The position numbers were made by a program, and so were the translations under genes. A stretch of 64,000 nt of DNA from Nematostella vectensis (taxonomy: Eukaryota; Cnidaria; Anthozoa; Actiniaria; Edwardsiidae): the NCBI RefSeq assembly GCF_932526225.1, contig NC_064042.1, positions 5,685,001-5,749,000 on the forward strand, read 5' to 3'. The notes under the pieces were generated by a model that saw only the letters and a list, made by a program, of their open reading frames with translations, searched no databases and had not been told where the DNA came from. This document shows, in pieces, positions 11,801 to 19,833 of the stretch. Each line of letters opens with the position of its first letter. The stretch's first letter is position 1.

Positions 11801-12445
11801 AGATCTAATGTGAACGTTGAGTGGCCCGATGAGTTCGGACAACTTAAGGTCAAGCCATTCAGTGATACATTTGCAGGTCTCCCTAAGGCAAGTGAAGAAG
11901 CAAAAATGATCCGCGATCTTCTGCCCGATGTGACTTGTCTGATGGAAGAGCGAGCAACAAAGAATGCGATCCTTGCCAAGCTCAAGGAGGGTGTCGGGAT
12001 AGTCCATATCGCATCGCATGGCAACGCAAGGACAGGGAAAATCCTAGTAGCCCCTGGACCACGCCCACATGACGAAATCGCCCCCTCCAAAGACTTTCTT
12101 CTGACAATGGAGGAGATCTACTCGTGCCAAATCAACGCGCGTCTTGTTGTGCTGTGCTGCTGCCATAGCGGTACAGGCGAGATCAGAGCCGAGGGTGTAA
12201 TGGGACTCACCCGAGCGTTCCTCGCTGCAGGAGCGCGCTCTGTTCTTGCCACACTATGGCAGATCAGCGATGAGGCTACGCTTTACTTCATGAAGCGTTT
12301 TTATCGCCACCTGGTCAGCGGACGGACTGCTAGTGCAAGTCTCCAACAGACTATCCGCGACACAATCGCCGACAAAGACAAATACAGCCACCCGTACTAC
12401 TGGGGGGCATTTATCTTAGTCGGCGACGATGTTACTCTGACGTGA
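8867..12445 (+). CDS. TPR-CHAT protein 1 (TTC28-like)
   Basis: A single open frame encodes 1192 residues, starting at MDNEDKPFTHW. Residues 1-110 form a divergent helical/TPR segment. From about residue 114 there are 11 regular 40-residue TPRs (consensus NIGxVFxSLGDNGQAMENYK), then two degenerate repeats to about 650. Residues 780-890 are an acidic, Ser/Thr/Gln-rich linker. Residues 894-1190 are a CHAT domain (caspase HetF-associated peptidase). The predicted catalytic His is in HIASHGN (His1051) and the Cys in LCCCHSGTGE (Cys1099, the third Cys), followed by the family-typical GLTRAFLAAGARSV. The protein lacks a signal peptide or membrane segment, so it is probably cytosolic. TPRs normally bind proteins, and CHAT domains are clan CD cysteine peptidases. 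Substrate and role are unknown. The TPRs are near-identical 120-bp units in the DNA. A close paralogue lies at 44752. Confidence 0.93.
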   Translation: MDNEDKPFTHWGVAWERVQRVWPNLPVIFLFLLKWGMAISPLTPAQQIQLLKVCYDIAFLLRNSKMMVAVYWAAGKVYREMRLFDQALACFSTVLEFEKAIGSIGLQAACYYQMGRTYNKLGDNGQAMVNYKNALCIHEKFGEELEQADVYNNIGAVYSSLGDNGQAMENLKHVLFIYEKFGEEREQADVYNKIGNAYYSLGDNGQAMENLKHALCIYEKFGEERDQADVYNNIGVVFMSLGDNSQAMENYKHALCIYEKVGEERKQADVYSKIGNTYCSLGDEGQAIENYKHALCIYEKIGEERKQVDVYFCIGALFKSLGDEGQAIENYKHALCIYEKIGEERKKAVVFNGIGDLYSYLGDNVQAMENYKNALCIYEKFGGEREQAAVYNGIGCAYDSLGDKDQAIENLKNALCIYEKFGEEREQAGVYNNIGNVFKSLGDNGQAMENYKHALCMYKEFGEEPKQATVYNNIGEVFKSLGENGHAMENYKNALCIYEKFGEERKKAGVYNNIGVLFYSLGDNGQAMMNYKNALRIFKKFGKERGQASAYCNIANIALIDNSVEAMELYRSALALFQKHGDVIRQAETWHNIGMVYLDMSEHPEAEKSLKESLRLFELVFMNLGSREKLKITVIETYIITYREVFDVSIILGKPEQALLASEQGRSRALKDSLQKKYGLESNAPSDEDTRFTSSLISEDNTSFVVICLSLEWLHLFTLASGKPLVTESVPKEIFSSVESEINGKELEWLRDYIDRMVKEANAHVRLNRDESFEDRSLRLSCDDDGDESWQPTVLARGVRTATEFERCRKSTEVRAEPSENSEDGNFPETSSTNSEATGGTQNQPQLPTQAPMSQATGIPQESDAIPSVKVPQEHEDDTCTPLLPSGPETPIHHDPLEVLYRLLISPIEDHLTGPEVVFIPEDFTFMIPFGAMKDPDGRFLAERKRIRTGPSLSTLKLLRECPEHKHSKQSVLVVANPRSNVNVEWPDEFGQLKVKPFSDTFAGLPKASEEAKMIRDLLPDVTCLMEERATKNAILAKLKEGVGIVHIASHGNARTGKILVAPGPRPHDEIAPSKDFLLTMEEIYSCQINARLVVLCCCHSGTGEIRAEGVMGLTRAFLAAGARSVLATLWQISDEATLYFMKRFYRHLVSGRTASASLQQTIRDTIADKDKYSHPYYWGAFILVGDDVTLT
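9206..10530 (+). repeat. 120-bp in-frame tandem repeat (TPR array of gene 1)
   Basis: Eleven units of exactly 120 bp, each encoding one 40-residue TPR, are strongly similar at DNA level (for example 'catgcgttatgtatatacga' recurs). The array also reads open in a second frame as a 40-residue repeat, which is a shadow. Gene 2 has eight units. Confidence 0.92.
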
Positions 12446-12655
12446 TGTTGTGAATAATGAGGGCTTAAATGAAGCTCAACATATCAAAGCGTATAAATGG
12501 ACGATGTTACTCTCACGTAAAGATGTAAATAATAAAAGCTTAAATGAAGGTCAACTTATCATAGTGTATAAATGGACGATGTTACTCTATTATAAAGTTG
12601 TAAATAATGTGTGCTTAATTTCAGTTCAACACATCTTTCTGTATGAGGGAGCCAT
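12427..12655 (+). repeat. 75-bp tandem repeat spanning the stop codon of gene 1
   Basis: About three units start inside the last codons of gene 1 ('cgatgttact') and continue into the 3' UTR with 'gtaaataat', 'gcttaaatgaag' and 'gtataaatgg'. Gene 2 has about four units in the same position. A possible AATAAA at 12531-12536 is not conserved in copy 2. Confidence 0.85.
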
Positions 12656-12892
12656 TTCATTCTAAAATAGAGTTTTAAATAAGGTAAATTATTGTATTGG
12701 TGTAGCTCCGTGTTACCTCTCTGTTTGAAAGAGCGATTTATTTGTAATGTTGTTATCAATAGAGACAAGCTCTATTGCTTCGCTAGATATCATGGGATGC
12801 TTGTATCGAGAAATATCTAGAAACAGAAGTGTATATATTTGTAAAATTGAGATTTGTAATTTAAAGCACATTAAGAATACATGTTTTTTGTC

Positions 12893-13020
12893 ACGCGGGA
12901 AAATATCGCTGGGTGTTGGGGCTACGCTACTACTTGCTACGCGGAAAATTATTGCTTGGAGTCGGGATGCGCTAGTACTAGCCAAGCGGGAAATCAATAC
13001 TAGGTGATGGGTTTCGCTAT
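12893..13020. repeat. Degenerate 46-bp tandem repeat, about three copies
   Basis: Three diverged units each begin with a form of 'acgcgggaaa' followed by a G-rich segment and 'gctac' or 'gctag'. There is no coding evidence. Confidence 0.6.
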
Positions 13021-13860
13021 TTTTATAACTTTAGCATTTTTGTCAATTTACCGCCAACTTATGCCGGGAGTTGATGATGCGTTTTGTTTAGTCATGAGTC
13101 AACGGGAATTGGCCCCTCCCCAATTGTGGGCGGGTCCATATTGTTTTCAAGATATTCGTGAATCGTAAATCGAGCACCTATGCCCGTTCCGTATTCATCA
13201 ACCACCGGTAGAAAGTTGGTTTTGACTTCGGGAGCAGGTAACTCTAGGTATCGTCTAGGTCTAGTGAAATTCTGGTATAGCCAGAATTGGTATTAAGGAA
13301 GCAAGTGCAAAAACGATTGGAATGTTGTCAATCATTGTGGTCACGCATGAAGATTGTCATGCGCACTTGTTCGGCAAGCATGAAGTGCGTTACCTCCGAA
13401 GTCAACAATAATCGTATAATCATTATGTAGGTCACGGCAAGTCTAAGGGTAACCCACTGGTATTGCTGTGTTGGAATGTCTTCCTTCGAACACCCATTGG
13501 CCGAGAACCTTTATCCAAACGAAACTAAATGTTTTTCGGGGTGTCATTAATGTCGCTTTACGCGTGAAAAGGAAATGCCCGCTTTGCAACGCAATGAATA
13601 CACTAGGCACGACTATGGCAGAATATGGGGGGAGACAGACCGATCGAAAGCGAGTTAGCGTGACGTGACGACTAGCGCGTGACGTAGCAACTGTAGTGTA
13701 AGCATATGACCTTTAGGCCTCACTCATCTCCCCTACACTCCGCGTGAAGGATCGGACGAGAGTATTGGCTGGTCCACAAACGCACAAGCACACCTTATAG
13801 CAAACAAACCCCGCTTGGGGAAGTCGTCAGACAGAACTAACCGCCACAAGATGCAGAATG
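13021..13860. other. Non-coding region at the 3' side of the DIRS-type element
   Basis: I see no gene. Part of this is probably the 3' non-coding end of the element at 13889-17139, but I could not define its terminal repeats. A short match 'tgaccttt..gcct' links about 13706 with about 17337. Confidence 0.4.
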
Positions 13861-13888
13861 CATCCCCCAAGCGCAATAACAACAATGC

Positions 13889-14902
13889 TTAAGTCAGAGT
13901 GACAGGCTGGACTATCACCATTTTTGGTGCAGCAGTTAATAAAATGTTTTGTGGTGTACGTACGTAAAGCTGGTAGCAATCAGCGGACCAACGACCAAGC
14001 ACTTTGATAAGCCAGTCGGGCAGGCCTGCAGCGGCAGCGCAGCTTGCCGCCCCAATTCTAAATGAGTGCCCCTTTAAACTGCTATGAGGAAGGCCGCAAG
14101 CGCGTGCTGCGTCTCTAAGAATGCTAGAGACCAATGACCGAGTTAGGTATTTACCGGAACGAAACCGAAAAAGTGGTCCTGTTGTGTACCCACAGATGCG
14201 AACAAACTCTTGCATGGCGGACACGGCGCATAGGTCGCAACCGGAGCGTGCGATTGTCAAAACGGTGCCTTGCCTGAAAGGGTCGGTTTTTGATGCCTTA
14301 ATGGCGACTTTCATGTAAAGCGGTGCTAAAGGGTTAGGGTGGAAATTTATGTCGACTGGAGATAAGTTATAAACTATGTCAAAGTTGCGTACGCCCGGGC
14401 AAGTAAACTCACTACAACGTAAAAAACCAAAAAAGGCAAGTGTGAATGCCGCCCAAATCATATGGAAATCATGTGCGCTTAGCCAGCTAAGCAAAACCGG
14501 ACGAATGGCTTTTAAGAGCTGTGGAGTTACGGGTTGACGAGCTGTTTTGTGCTGACCCTGCACCCGTAAAATGCCCCGCAAAACCTTGTTTAAAATTAGG
14601 CGACCCTGTATAGGGTCCTGGAATCCGTTTTCGATGTGCATGTTGCGAACGGCCGCCAAGTATGTGCGAATAGTACCGTGCTTTACTCTACGCGCGAGAA
14701 AGGTAACAAAATAGATAAGAGTACTCTCACTAGCTGGGAGAATGTCCCCGTGGCTGTCAAAAAGCCTATTCATGAGGCAGAAGTCAATGAACTGTTTCTC
14801 GCCTGCGTGATAAGTGCGCTTGGTGTTGATAGCAAGGGCCTTATCAGCGTAGTGTTTCACCTCGCGCGTTAGAGGGTCATTAGCGAAGGCGGGATGACAC
14901 AA
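13889..14902 (-). CDS. Tyrosine recombinase of the DIRS-type element
   Basis: About 337 residues encode a phage-integrase-type tyrosine recombinase that would circularise or integrate the retrotransposon DNA. Seen in sequence: an N-terminal SAM-like core (LAINTKRTYHAGEKQFIDFC), the first catalytic Arg in FGFLRCSEF (about residue 163), the H-x-x-R box HSFRIGAAS (His279, Arg282), Trp in LGRWS (305), and candidate nucleophile Tyr310 or Tyr313 in YQLYVRTP. The first in-frame ATG is well inside the conserved core, and the open frame reaches back into the end of the RT frame, so it is probably expressed by overlap or frameshift from the upstream frame. The stop follows PVTLT. No internal stop is seen. 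Confidence 0.9.
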   Translation of the reverse strand: MCHPAFANDPLTREVKHYADKALAINTKRTYHAGEKQFIDFCLMNRLFDSHGDILPASESTLIYFVTFLARRVKHGTIRTYLAAVRNMHIENGFQDPIQGRLILNKVLRGILRVQGQHKTARQPVTPQLLKAIRPVLLSWLSAHDFHMIWAAFTLAFFGFLRCSEFTCPGVRNFDIVYNLSPVDINFHPNPLAPLYMKVAIKASKTDPFRQGTVLTIARSGCDLCAVSAMQEFVRICGYTTGPLFRFRSGKYLTRSLVSSILRDAARACGLPHSSLKGHSFRIGAASCAAAAGLPDWLIKVLGRWSADCYQLYVRTPQNILLTAAPKMVIVQPVTLT

Positions 14903-16311
14903 GGGGTCTGGTCCGCGGCCGGTGCGAGCTCTCTGAATCGTGCCATCTGAAACCGAGAAAGTGCATCAGAAATGCCGTTGGAATGACCTGGTACGAAGCG
15001 ACAACGTACAACAAAATTGTGAGCCATGGAAATGCCTACTAAGTGACGCATAAGTGACATAATTTTGGGCGCTTTTGAGTGACCTGTGTTGACAATGTGA
15101 ACGACTGATTGATTGTCACACCAGAACTGAATTCGCTTGCCCGAGAACTCGGAGCGCCATAGGGAGCAGGCTACTACTATAGGAAATAATTCTTGCCATT
15201 CGATACTAATGCCTGTCTTTTTGGATATGGCGAGGTGAGGCGGCCATCGGCCTTGGAACCAGCGCCCAGAGAAGTAACCGCCGAAACCGATACTACCGCT
15301 AGCGTCGGAATAGAGTTCCATATCCGGGCTGGTACGGATTGCTTCTTCGAGGAAGAAAGCTTTGCCGTTCCAGTTCTCCGTAAACTGCTGCCAAATTGCT
15401 AAATCCTGAAAGAAACCGTGGCTCAATTTGACGTGATGAAATCGGTGATTTACCCGACGCGTGAGATCTATGATGCGCTGAAGGAAAGTTCTACCCGGAA
15501 CAACAACGCGGCAGGCGAATTGCAAAGTGCCGATTAAGGATTGAAGCTCTATGAGGCGAGCGGAACGCTTTCGCTTGAAATCCCGCAAGGATGCTTTAAG
15601 ACGTTCTAATTTATCGGAAGGTAAGCGCGCCTCCATACGTAGGGTATCGAGCTCGATTCCCATGAATTCAAGTGTTGTACTAGGACCGATTGTTTTGGAA
15701 GCCACAACAGGGGCCCCCACTGAGATAAAGAATTTAAGCAGTCTTGTGAAACTCTCTAAACAACCTAGTTTAGATGACTCCGCTACGAAGAAGTCATCCA
15801 ATATGTGAATAACATTACGAACGTTGTAATTATGTTTAAGAACCCACTCTAGCGCTTCGGAGAGTTGATTAAATAAAAACGGCGCCGAGCGTAAACCAAA
15901 AGGCAAATATAAATCCACATAATAACGAGACTCCCAACGGACCCCCAGTAAATTCCAGTCGTTCGGGTGTATTAGGATTAGACGAAACGCCGATTTGAGG
16001 TCGGTTTTTGCCATAAAGGCACCTTTGCCGAGTGAGGTGAGAATGCTAATAGCGTCGTCCACTCTAACGTACTGGAGTGAGTAAGGGTCTTTAGGAATTC
16101 CATCGTTAATGCTATCTCCCTCGGGGAAAGATAAATGATAAATAGTGCGCCAGTCGGCCGAATGTTTTTTGGGCACTACTCCAACTGGGTGGCATTGAAA
16201 GTTAGGTAATGGGGGCGCGGAGAACGGGCCTGCCATACGACCTAAGTTAACCTCTTTTTCTATGTTTTTTGAAATTATCTCAGGGTGCACCCGAGCTGAA
16301 ATCAGATTAGG
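14869..16311 (-). CDS. Reverse transcriptase-RNase H of the DIRS-type element
   Basis: The frame is open from the TAA at 16312-16314 to 14869, about 480 codons. RT motifs in order: PVGVVPKKHSADWR, FMAKTDLKSAFRLI (first catalytic Asp), LYLPFGLRSAPFLFNQ, and the metal-binding box HILDDFF in place of YxDD. RNase H follows: LYSDASGSIGFGGY, SIEWQELFPIV, FWCDNQSVVHI, then VPGHSNGISDALSR. This is the DIRS type of RT with a fused RNase H. There is no ATG near its start, and it is in the same frame as the gag-like frame, so one TAA separates what may have been one polyprotein. Its 3' end overlaps the recombinase frame by at least 34 bp. Confidence 0.9.
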   Translation of the reverse strand, partial: PNLISARVHPEIISKNIEKEVNLGRMAGPFSAPPLPNFQCHPVGVVPKKHSADWRTIYHLSFPEGDSINDGIPKDPYSLQYVRVDDAISILTSLGKGAFMAKTDLKSAFRLILIHPNDWNLLGVRWESRYYVDLYLPFGLRSAPFLFNQLSEALEWVLKHNYNVRNVIHILDDFFVAESSKLGCLESFTRLLKFFISVGAPVVASKTIGPSTTLEFMGIELDTLRMEARLPSDKLERLKASLRDFKRKRSARLIELQSLIGTLQFACRVVVPGRTFLQRIIDLTRRVNHRFHHVKLSHGFFQDLAIWQQFTENWNGKAFFLEEAIRTSPDMELYSDASGSIGFGGYFSGRWFQGRWPPHLAISKKTGISIEWQELFPIVVACSLWRSEFSGKRIQFWCDNQSVVHIVNTGHSKAPKIMSLMRHLVGISMAHNFVVRCRFVPGHSNGISDALSRFQMARFRELAPAADQTPCVIPPSLMTL

Positions 16312-17133
16312 TTAAACACGAGACTTTTGGGTGCCATCAAAACCAATGCGGGCACCGAAACGTAACGAATTAAGTAGGGAAGTCACGAATTCCCGATCTG
16401 AATGGGAAGATAGTTCCTGCTCTAGAAGATCTATTTTAATCGGTGTACTTATCGTTGCCTTTCTTTTACTGTGCAGCTGGGCGACCCGGAGCTTGGCTTC
16501 TGTTGCCTTGGCGCTGGCCTGCGGAGATTCCGGCGCGACACTGGTGAGCGGAATGGGAGTCGGCGCATTTTTGGCAAACGTGAGGGTAGATGCAGGCTTG
16601 ACGGGAACAGCCGGTGACTCGGTTGAAGTCGAAGCACACGTTGTTACGAGGAATGCGCGGTGAGCGGTGTGTGGCGAGGCGGTGTTGACCAGAAGGGCAG
16701 TCTTCGGAGCGATGGAAGGGGCCCGAGTAATCTTGCCCTCTAGTGCCTCGTCCAATGGGCGATCGAGACCCAAGGGAGACGCCGAGCCAGGAGTGGCTTC
16801 GCTTGCGACGACTGGTGGTGATGGAGTGTCCTGTTGTGGTGGTCGCCAACTTGCGAGAGCGTCGGACACAGTTTTCCGTATTACCGACAGCTGGGCTTCA
16901 GAAAAACCGGTCGGATCCGTCGGATGACTGGTGGGCGCTTGGCGCCCCCTTTTGTCACTCGGGGCTGAAGGTGAAGCCTCCTCACCGCCTCGAGTGGCTT
17001 GCCGGAGGCGATCTATTTGTTGCTGCCGTGTTCCACCAGAGGGCAGGTTGAGGGCTTGTAGTCGCAGACTAAGCACCTCGGTAGAGAGGCGAGAGAACTC
17101 ATCTCCTCCAGACAAACGCGAACGTTTAGGCAT
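16312..17133 (-). CDS. Gag-like protein of the DIRS-type element (probably frame-disrupted)
   Basis: An ATG at 17133 starts MPKRSRLSGGDEF. An N-terminal SAP-like segment (LSLRLQALNLPSGGTRQQQI) is followed by a Pro/Ser/Thr-rich middle and a C-terminal segment LLEQELSSHSDREFVTSLL just before the TAA at 16312-16314. A cysteine/histidine cluster typical of DIRS gag is not in this frame but in an overlapping one (16466-16849). Either indels moved the frame, or gag and RT naturally overlap and this copy has one indel. It is the nucleic-acid-binding structural protein by analogy; no enzymatic motif is seen. Confidence 0.7.
   Translation of the reverse strand: MPKRSRLSGGDEFSRLSTEVLSLRLQALNLPSGGTRQQQIDRLRQATRGGEEASPSAPSDKRGRQAPTSHPTDPTGFSEAQLSVIRKTVSDALASWRPPQQDTPSPPVVASEATPGSASPLGLDRPLDEALEGKITRAPSIAPKTALLVNTASPHTAHRAFLVTTCASTSTESPAVPVKPASTLTFAKNAPTPIPLTSVAPESPQASAKATEAKLRVAQLHSKRKATISTPIKIDLLEQELSSHSDREFVTSLLNSLRFGARIGFDGTQKSRV
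16466..16849 (-). pseudogene. Out-of-frame gag zinc-finger segment
   Basis: In a second minus-strand frame overlapping the gag-like frame, the translation holds VCFDFNRVTGC, then C-x3-CIYPHVCQKC and a closing H-x4-C. This spacing of Cys and His is typical of DIRS gag zinc fingers and is much more convincing than the Pro/Thr-rich reading in the other frame. It indicates a frame disruption or a gag/RT overlap in this copy. Confidence 0.65.
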
Positions 17134-17205
17134 ATTCAAATGTTTCTTTACAGTACCCGTAGCTTATGAAGCGAAAGAGCGAATGACTTTACTTTAGGTG
17201 TGGCG

Positions 17206-17214
17206 CTTTATATA
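17206..17214 (-). promoter_or_regulatory. Putative TATA box of the DIRS-type element
   Basis: On the minus strand this reads TATATAAAG followed by CGCC, about 73 bp before the gag ATG at 17133. It would suit an internal RNA polymerase II promoter; position and motif only. Confidence 0.45.
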
Positions 17215-17369
17215 GGTAGATAGCGACCAATAAGAATTAAGAACGTGTATAGTAAGGTATCTCACGTGAAACATATTGAGTAATACCTGTGCTATCGTAG
17301 CATGATACGTGTACTCGTACGATATCATTTACGAGTGACCTTTGAGCCTGGCTCCGGCTCCATTAACTG

Positions 17370-17400
17370 AAATTACCGTCCCTAGTGGTGACGGTAATTT
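17370..17400. repeat. Perfect 11-bp hairpin
   Basis: AAATTACCGTC (17370-17380) and GACGGTAATTT (17390-17400) form a perfect stem with a 9-base loop. It lies near the likely 5' end of the DIRS-type element. A second, looser inverted pair (TATCGTA/TACGATA) sits just before it. Confidence 0.75.
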
Positions 17401-17539
17401 TGGAGTAAAGGCTTGCCGTCATTAGAAAGCATACAAAAGGGATGCGGTACGATACCCCATCTTCATCTTAAAATTACTTTGGTAAAGTAACGTTTGTAAC
17501 ATCGACCAAGTAAACCCGGTACCGTCCCCACATGTCGTC

Positions 17540-17827
17540 TCTGTCGTTTGTGATCTGCGGGGGGGGGGGGAGGGGGGGCGGGGTTAGGGCTTTAACCCCC
17601 CCCATTCCCCCCTTGGGCTGTCTTTTTCCACCATTTTCATTGTATCTTTTCATTCCAAAATGGTTACGAATGTAAAATAATAATGATGGGTCACCCCCCC
17701 CCCCCCCTTGGCAAAAAGCTAGATCCGCCCCTGGTTATCAACTTAAAATATCAAGTCATTTTTTAATGACTTTAAAAAATTTTAAATGACTTTAAAAAGC
17801 GCGAGAAAGCAACCATTTCCGTAGATT
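17540..17827. other. G/C-tract repeat remnants, no gene
   Basis: A G-run and C-run around 17560-17612 could pair (ggggtta against taacccc). A C-run ends in 'ctagatccgcccctgg', close to the 'ctagatccgctactg' seen in blocks A, B and D. The stretch about 17740-17825 ('atcaagtcat' repeats, 'gcgcgagaaagca') resembles about 48525-48645. Confidence 0.6.
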
Positions 17828-17846
17828 AAGTACCATAAACTCACTA

Positions 17847-18483
17847 AGGGAAAGTTCATTTATTTTAGGGGGGGTGGGGTGTGAGAAGTTCGATAAAAGT
17901 AAGGGTTAAAATTAATTGCCTCCCCCCTTCAGGAGGAACAGCATTTTCCAAGATGCGACTAAATCCAGATTGTCAACCTGATAAAGGTTGATGCTATAGA
18001 TAATACACAAACAAAATGGCTTGTCGATCTTCTCCATGCACGAAAACCGCAGCACGACAGATATGAGCGGGGATGTTAGTGACGAAGATGAGCGCTTGTA
18101 GCATTAAAACATTTTGTTGATATTTTCAAGCATTTTATAAAGATTATCTAGCGGAAACCATGAAAAAATTGTATAGAGTTTATATACAGGTTTGCATTGC
18201 ATACATAAAGCGTGGCTTGATACGTATCCTGGACTCATGAATTGTGGATGCCAAATATTAAACTGCCCCGAAACCGAGACTTGTTGAACCAAAAAGTCTG
18301 ATTTGAAACTTGGGCAAATTATATAGAAAGGACAACACCCAAGGAATCAGTGCCCCCCCTTTTCAAAATCAATAATTTTTTCGAAGCCCTCCCCCCCTTT
18401 AGACTTTGAAATTTCTCAAGCCCTCCCTTTCCCCACGGTATCCCCCACGCACCCCCCTTCGGGATAATAAATGAACTTTCCCT
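17847..18483. mobile_element. 637-bp inverted-repeat element between 19-bp direct repeats
   Basis: The ends are an 18-bp inverted repeat: left AGGGAAAGTTCATTTATT, with the right end its exact complement. The element is flanked on both sides by the same 19 bp, AAGTACCATAAACTCACTA (17828-17846 and 18484-18502), which is not palindromic. G-rich DNA follows the left end and C-rich DNA precedes the right end. There is no long open frame. A 19-bp duplication is far longer than for the usual cut-and-paste superfamilies, so its class is unclear. Confidence 0.8.
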
Positions 18484-18539
18484 AAGTACCATAAACTCAC
18501 TACAGCTCGACATCGTTTTTGGGTATCATTTTTATCGCA

Positions 18540-18990
18540 TTGAAAGTTATTCATGATAGGAGGGCTCTAGGAAGGAGGGCTCTGGGAAGGAGGGCTTTGA
18601 TTTTTTTGTTGAAAATATGCGGCTCTCCCCTTAGACACACGAAAAACAAATATAGTACCCTCCCCAGCCATAGGATAAAACATGGCTCTCCCCTCATACA
18701 AACAACCTTAACACAAATGTGTGTGTACGCTCGTGTGAACATGAAATTCATGGAAAGTGCACTTGTTAACGTCATTTGTACGGACCCTCCAAGTACGGCA
18801 AATCTGCCCTGACCTAGTCCTTTTAGGCGCGTCTCCTGTCTGTCACCCTTATATCAGTCACTCTCCGAATTATCAAGTTCTCCATCACTATCTGACCTAT
18901 CATATCGCTACGTTTCCTCCTCTGAATCGCCACTTTCTGGCCCTAGCGTTCGCTACAGTCCTCCGTGCAAAGGTGATGGCATCGACTTGA
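18540..18990. other. Repeat-derived sequence, no gene
   Basis: A short 18-bp-type repeat with 'ggagggctct' and 'gggaa' occurs three times at about 18556-18600, followed by C-rich 'ctctcccctta/ctctcccctca' motifs. No supported coding region on the plus strand. Confidence 0.5.
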
Positions 18991-19211
18991 TCGCCCTCCA
19001 ACATCCTCTTCTAGCAGTTGAGCTTCTCCTTCTCTATGTATAGACTAAGGGTCGACATCTTTAGCTTCTTGGGTTTCCCATCTCTTTTTGGGTGTACCCA
19101 ATCATAGTTGTCATACTTTTTCAAACTTTTTTTGTCGCTCAGCCTCCTCCTTGGCTTCCTCTTTCTTTTCTTCAACACATACAAGCGGATTGGCTGAAGG
19201 GGGGTGCGCAT
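18945..19211 (-). pseudogene. Fragment of a SAP-like, Lys/Arg-rich protein
   Basis: The minus strand reads from MRTPLQPIRLYVLKKRKRKP through DWVHPKRDGKPKKLKMSTLS to a TAG, and then continues in the same frame with KRMLEGDQVDAIT. The segment resembles a SAP motif (a short helix-turn-helix DNA-binding motif) split by the stop. It looks like a decayed fragment of a repeat-borne gene. I cannot name the family; low confidence. Confidence 0.3.
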
Positions 19212-19833
19212 TCATAGGTATCTGTAATGATCCGAGCTTTGTAGAAGATGAAGGATAGTGTAGGATGGATAGCGGAATAACGTACTCCAAGGGTAGTGGT
19301 TGAATAGTATTTATTGATGGTCGAGCTAAAGCTTATACGTGATTACAAATGGGTGCGGTTATCTAGTATTGATTACAATGTCAATCAAATAATACAATAG
19401 GCTATTATTATTACAGTATCATATGGAAAAAGCGTAGTATTTGAAGATTCTTTAATAAGAAATGACCCACGTATAGGCCGCAAGGGGGTGGGGGGGGGGG
19501 GGTGAGAGCACCCTGCGGATCCCCCTGTGTACGCGCCTGTCATGGGCCTTTGAAAGGAAAAAAGTCACCTGACTCTCATTTAAATGCCTCATCAAAGTCA
19601 ACGGAGGAAATTCGACCATATTGTAATAAATCCTACTCCATGTCCCTTCTATAGCATTTATCTGACGATGACTTTTAGAATGATGCTAAGAAATTATACA
19701 TGTTAATTGCACGGCCAGTTAATGGTTGACTCGTAAAGTGACACAACTATAGGAGACAGTACTGTGCAGATTAATGAGTTCCATGCTGAGGTTTATGTGA
19801 TGGAGCAAAGAACTATTCCACACGAAATATTTG
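19212..19833. other. Intergenic, with a dispersed repeat fragment
   Basis: Positions about 19418-19545 ('tatttgaagattc', 'taagaaatgacc', 'cctgtgtacgcgcctg') match the R5 part of the blocks (7625-7740, 38230-38350). No gene is seen. Confidence 0.6.

Larger units (their letters stand above)
13861..17400 (-). mobile_element. DIRS-type tyrosine-recombinase retrotransposon
   Basis: Read on the minus strand, the order is gag-like frame, reverse transcriptase plus RNase H, then tyrosine recombinase. This is the DIRS/Ngaro-group layout; these elements integrate by a recombinase instead of an integrase. The frames abut or overlap. A TATATAAAG motif lies about 73 bp before the first ATG. The copy is recent enough for long intact RT and recombinase frames, but the gag-RT boundary has an in-frame TAA and the gag zinc-finger lies in another frame. 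The outer limits are approximate because split or inverted terminal repeats were not resolved. No methyltransferase domain is seen. Confidence 0.88.

Noticed and set aside
11555-12090. Minus-strand frames of 154 and 164 codons opposite the CHAT domain, also at 47077-47612
   Set aside because: They lie antisense to a conserved catalytic domain and have no recognisable features of their own.
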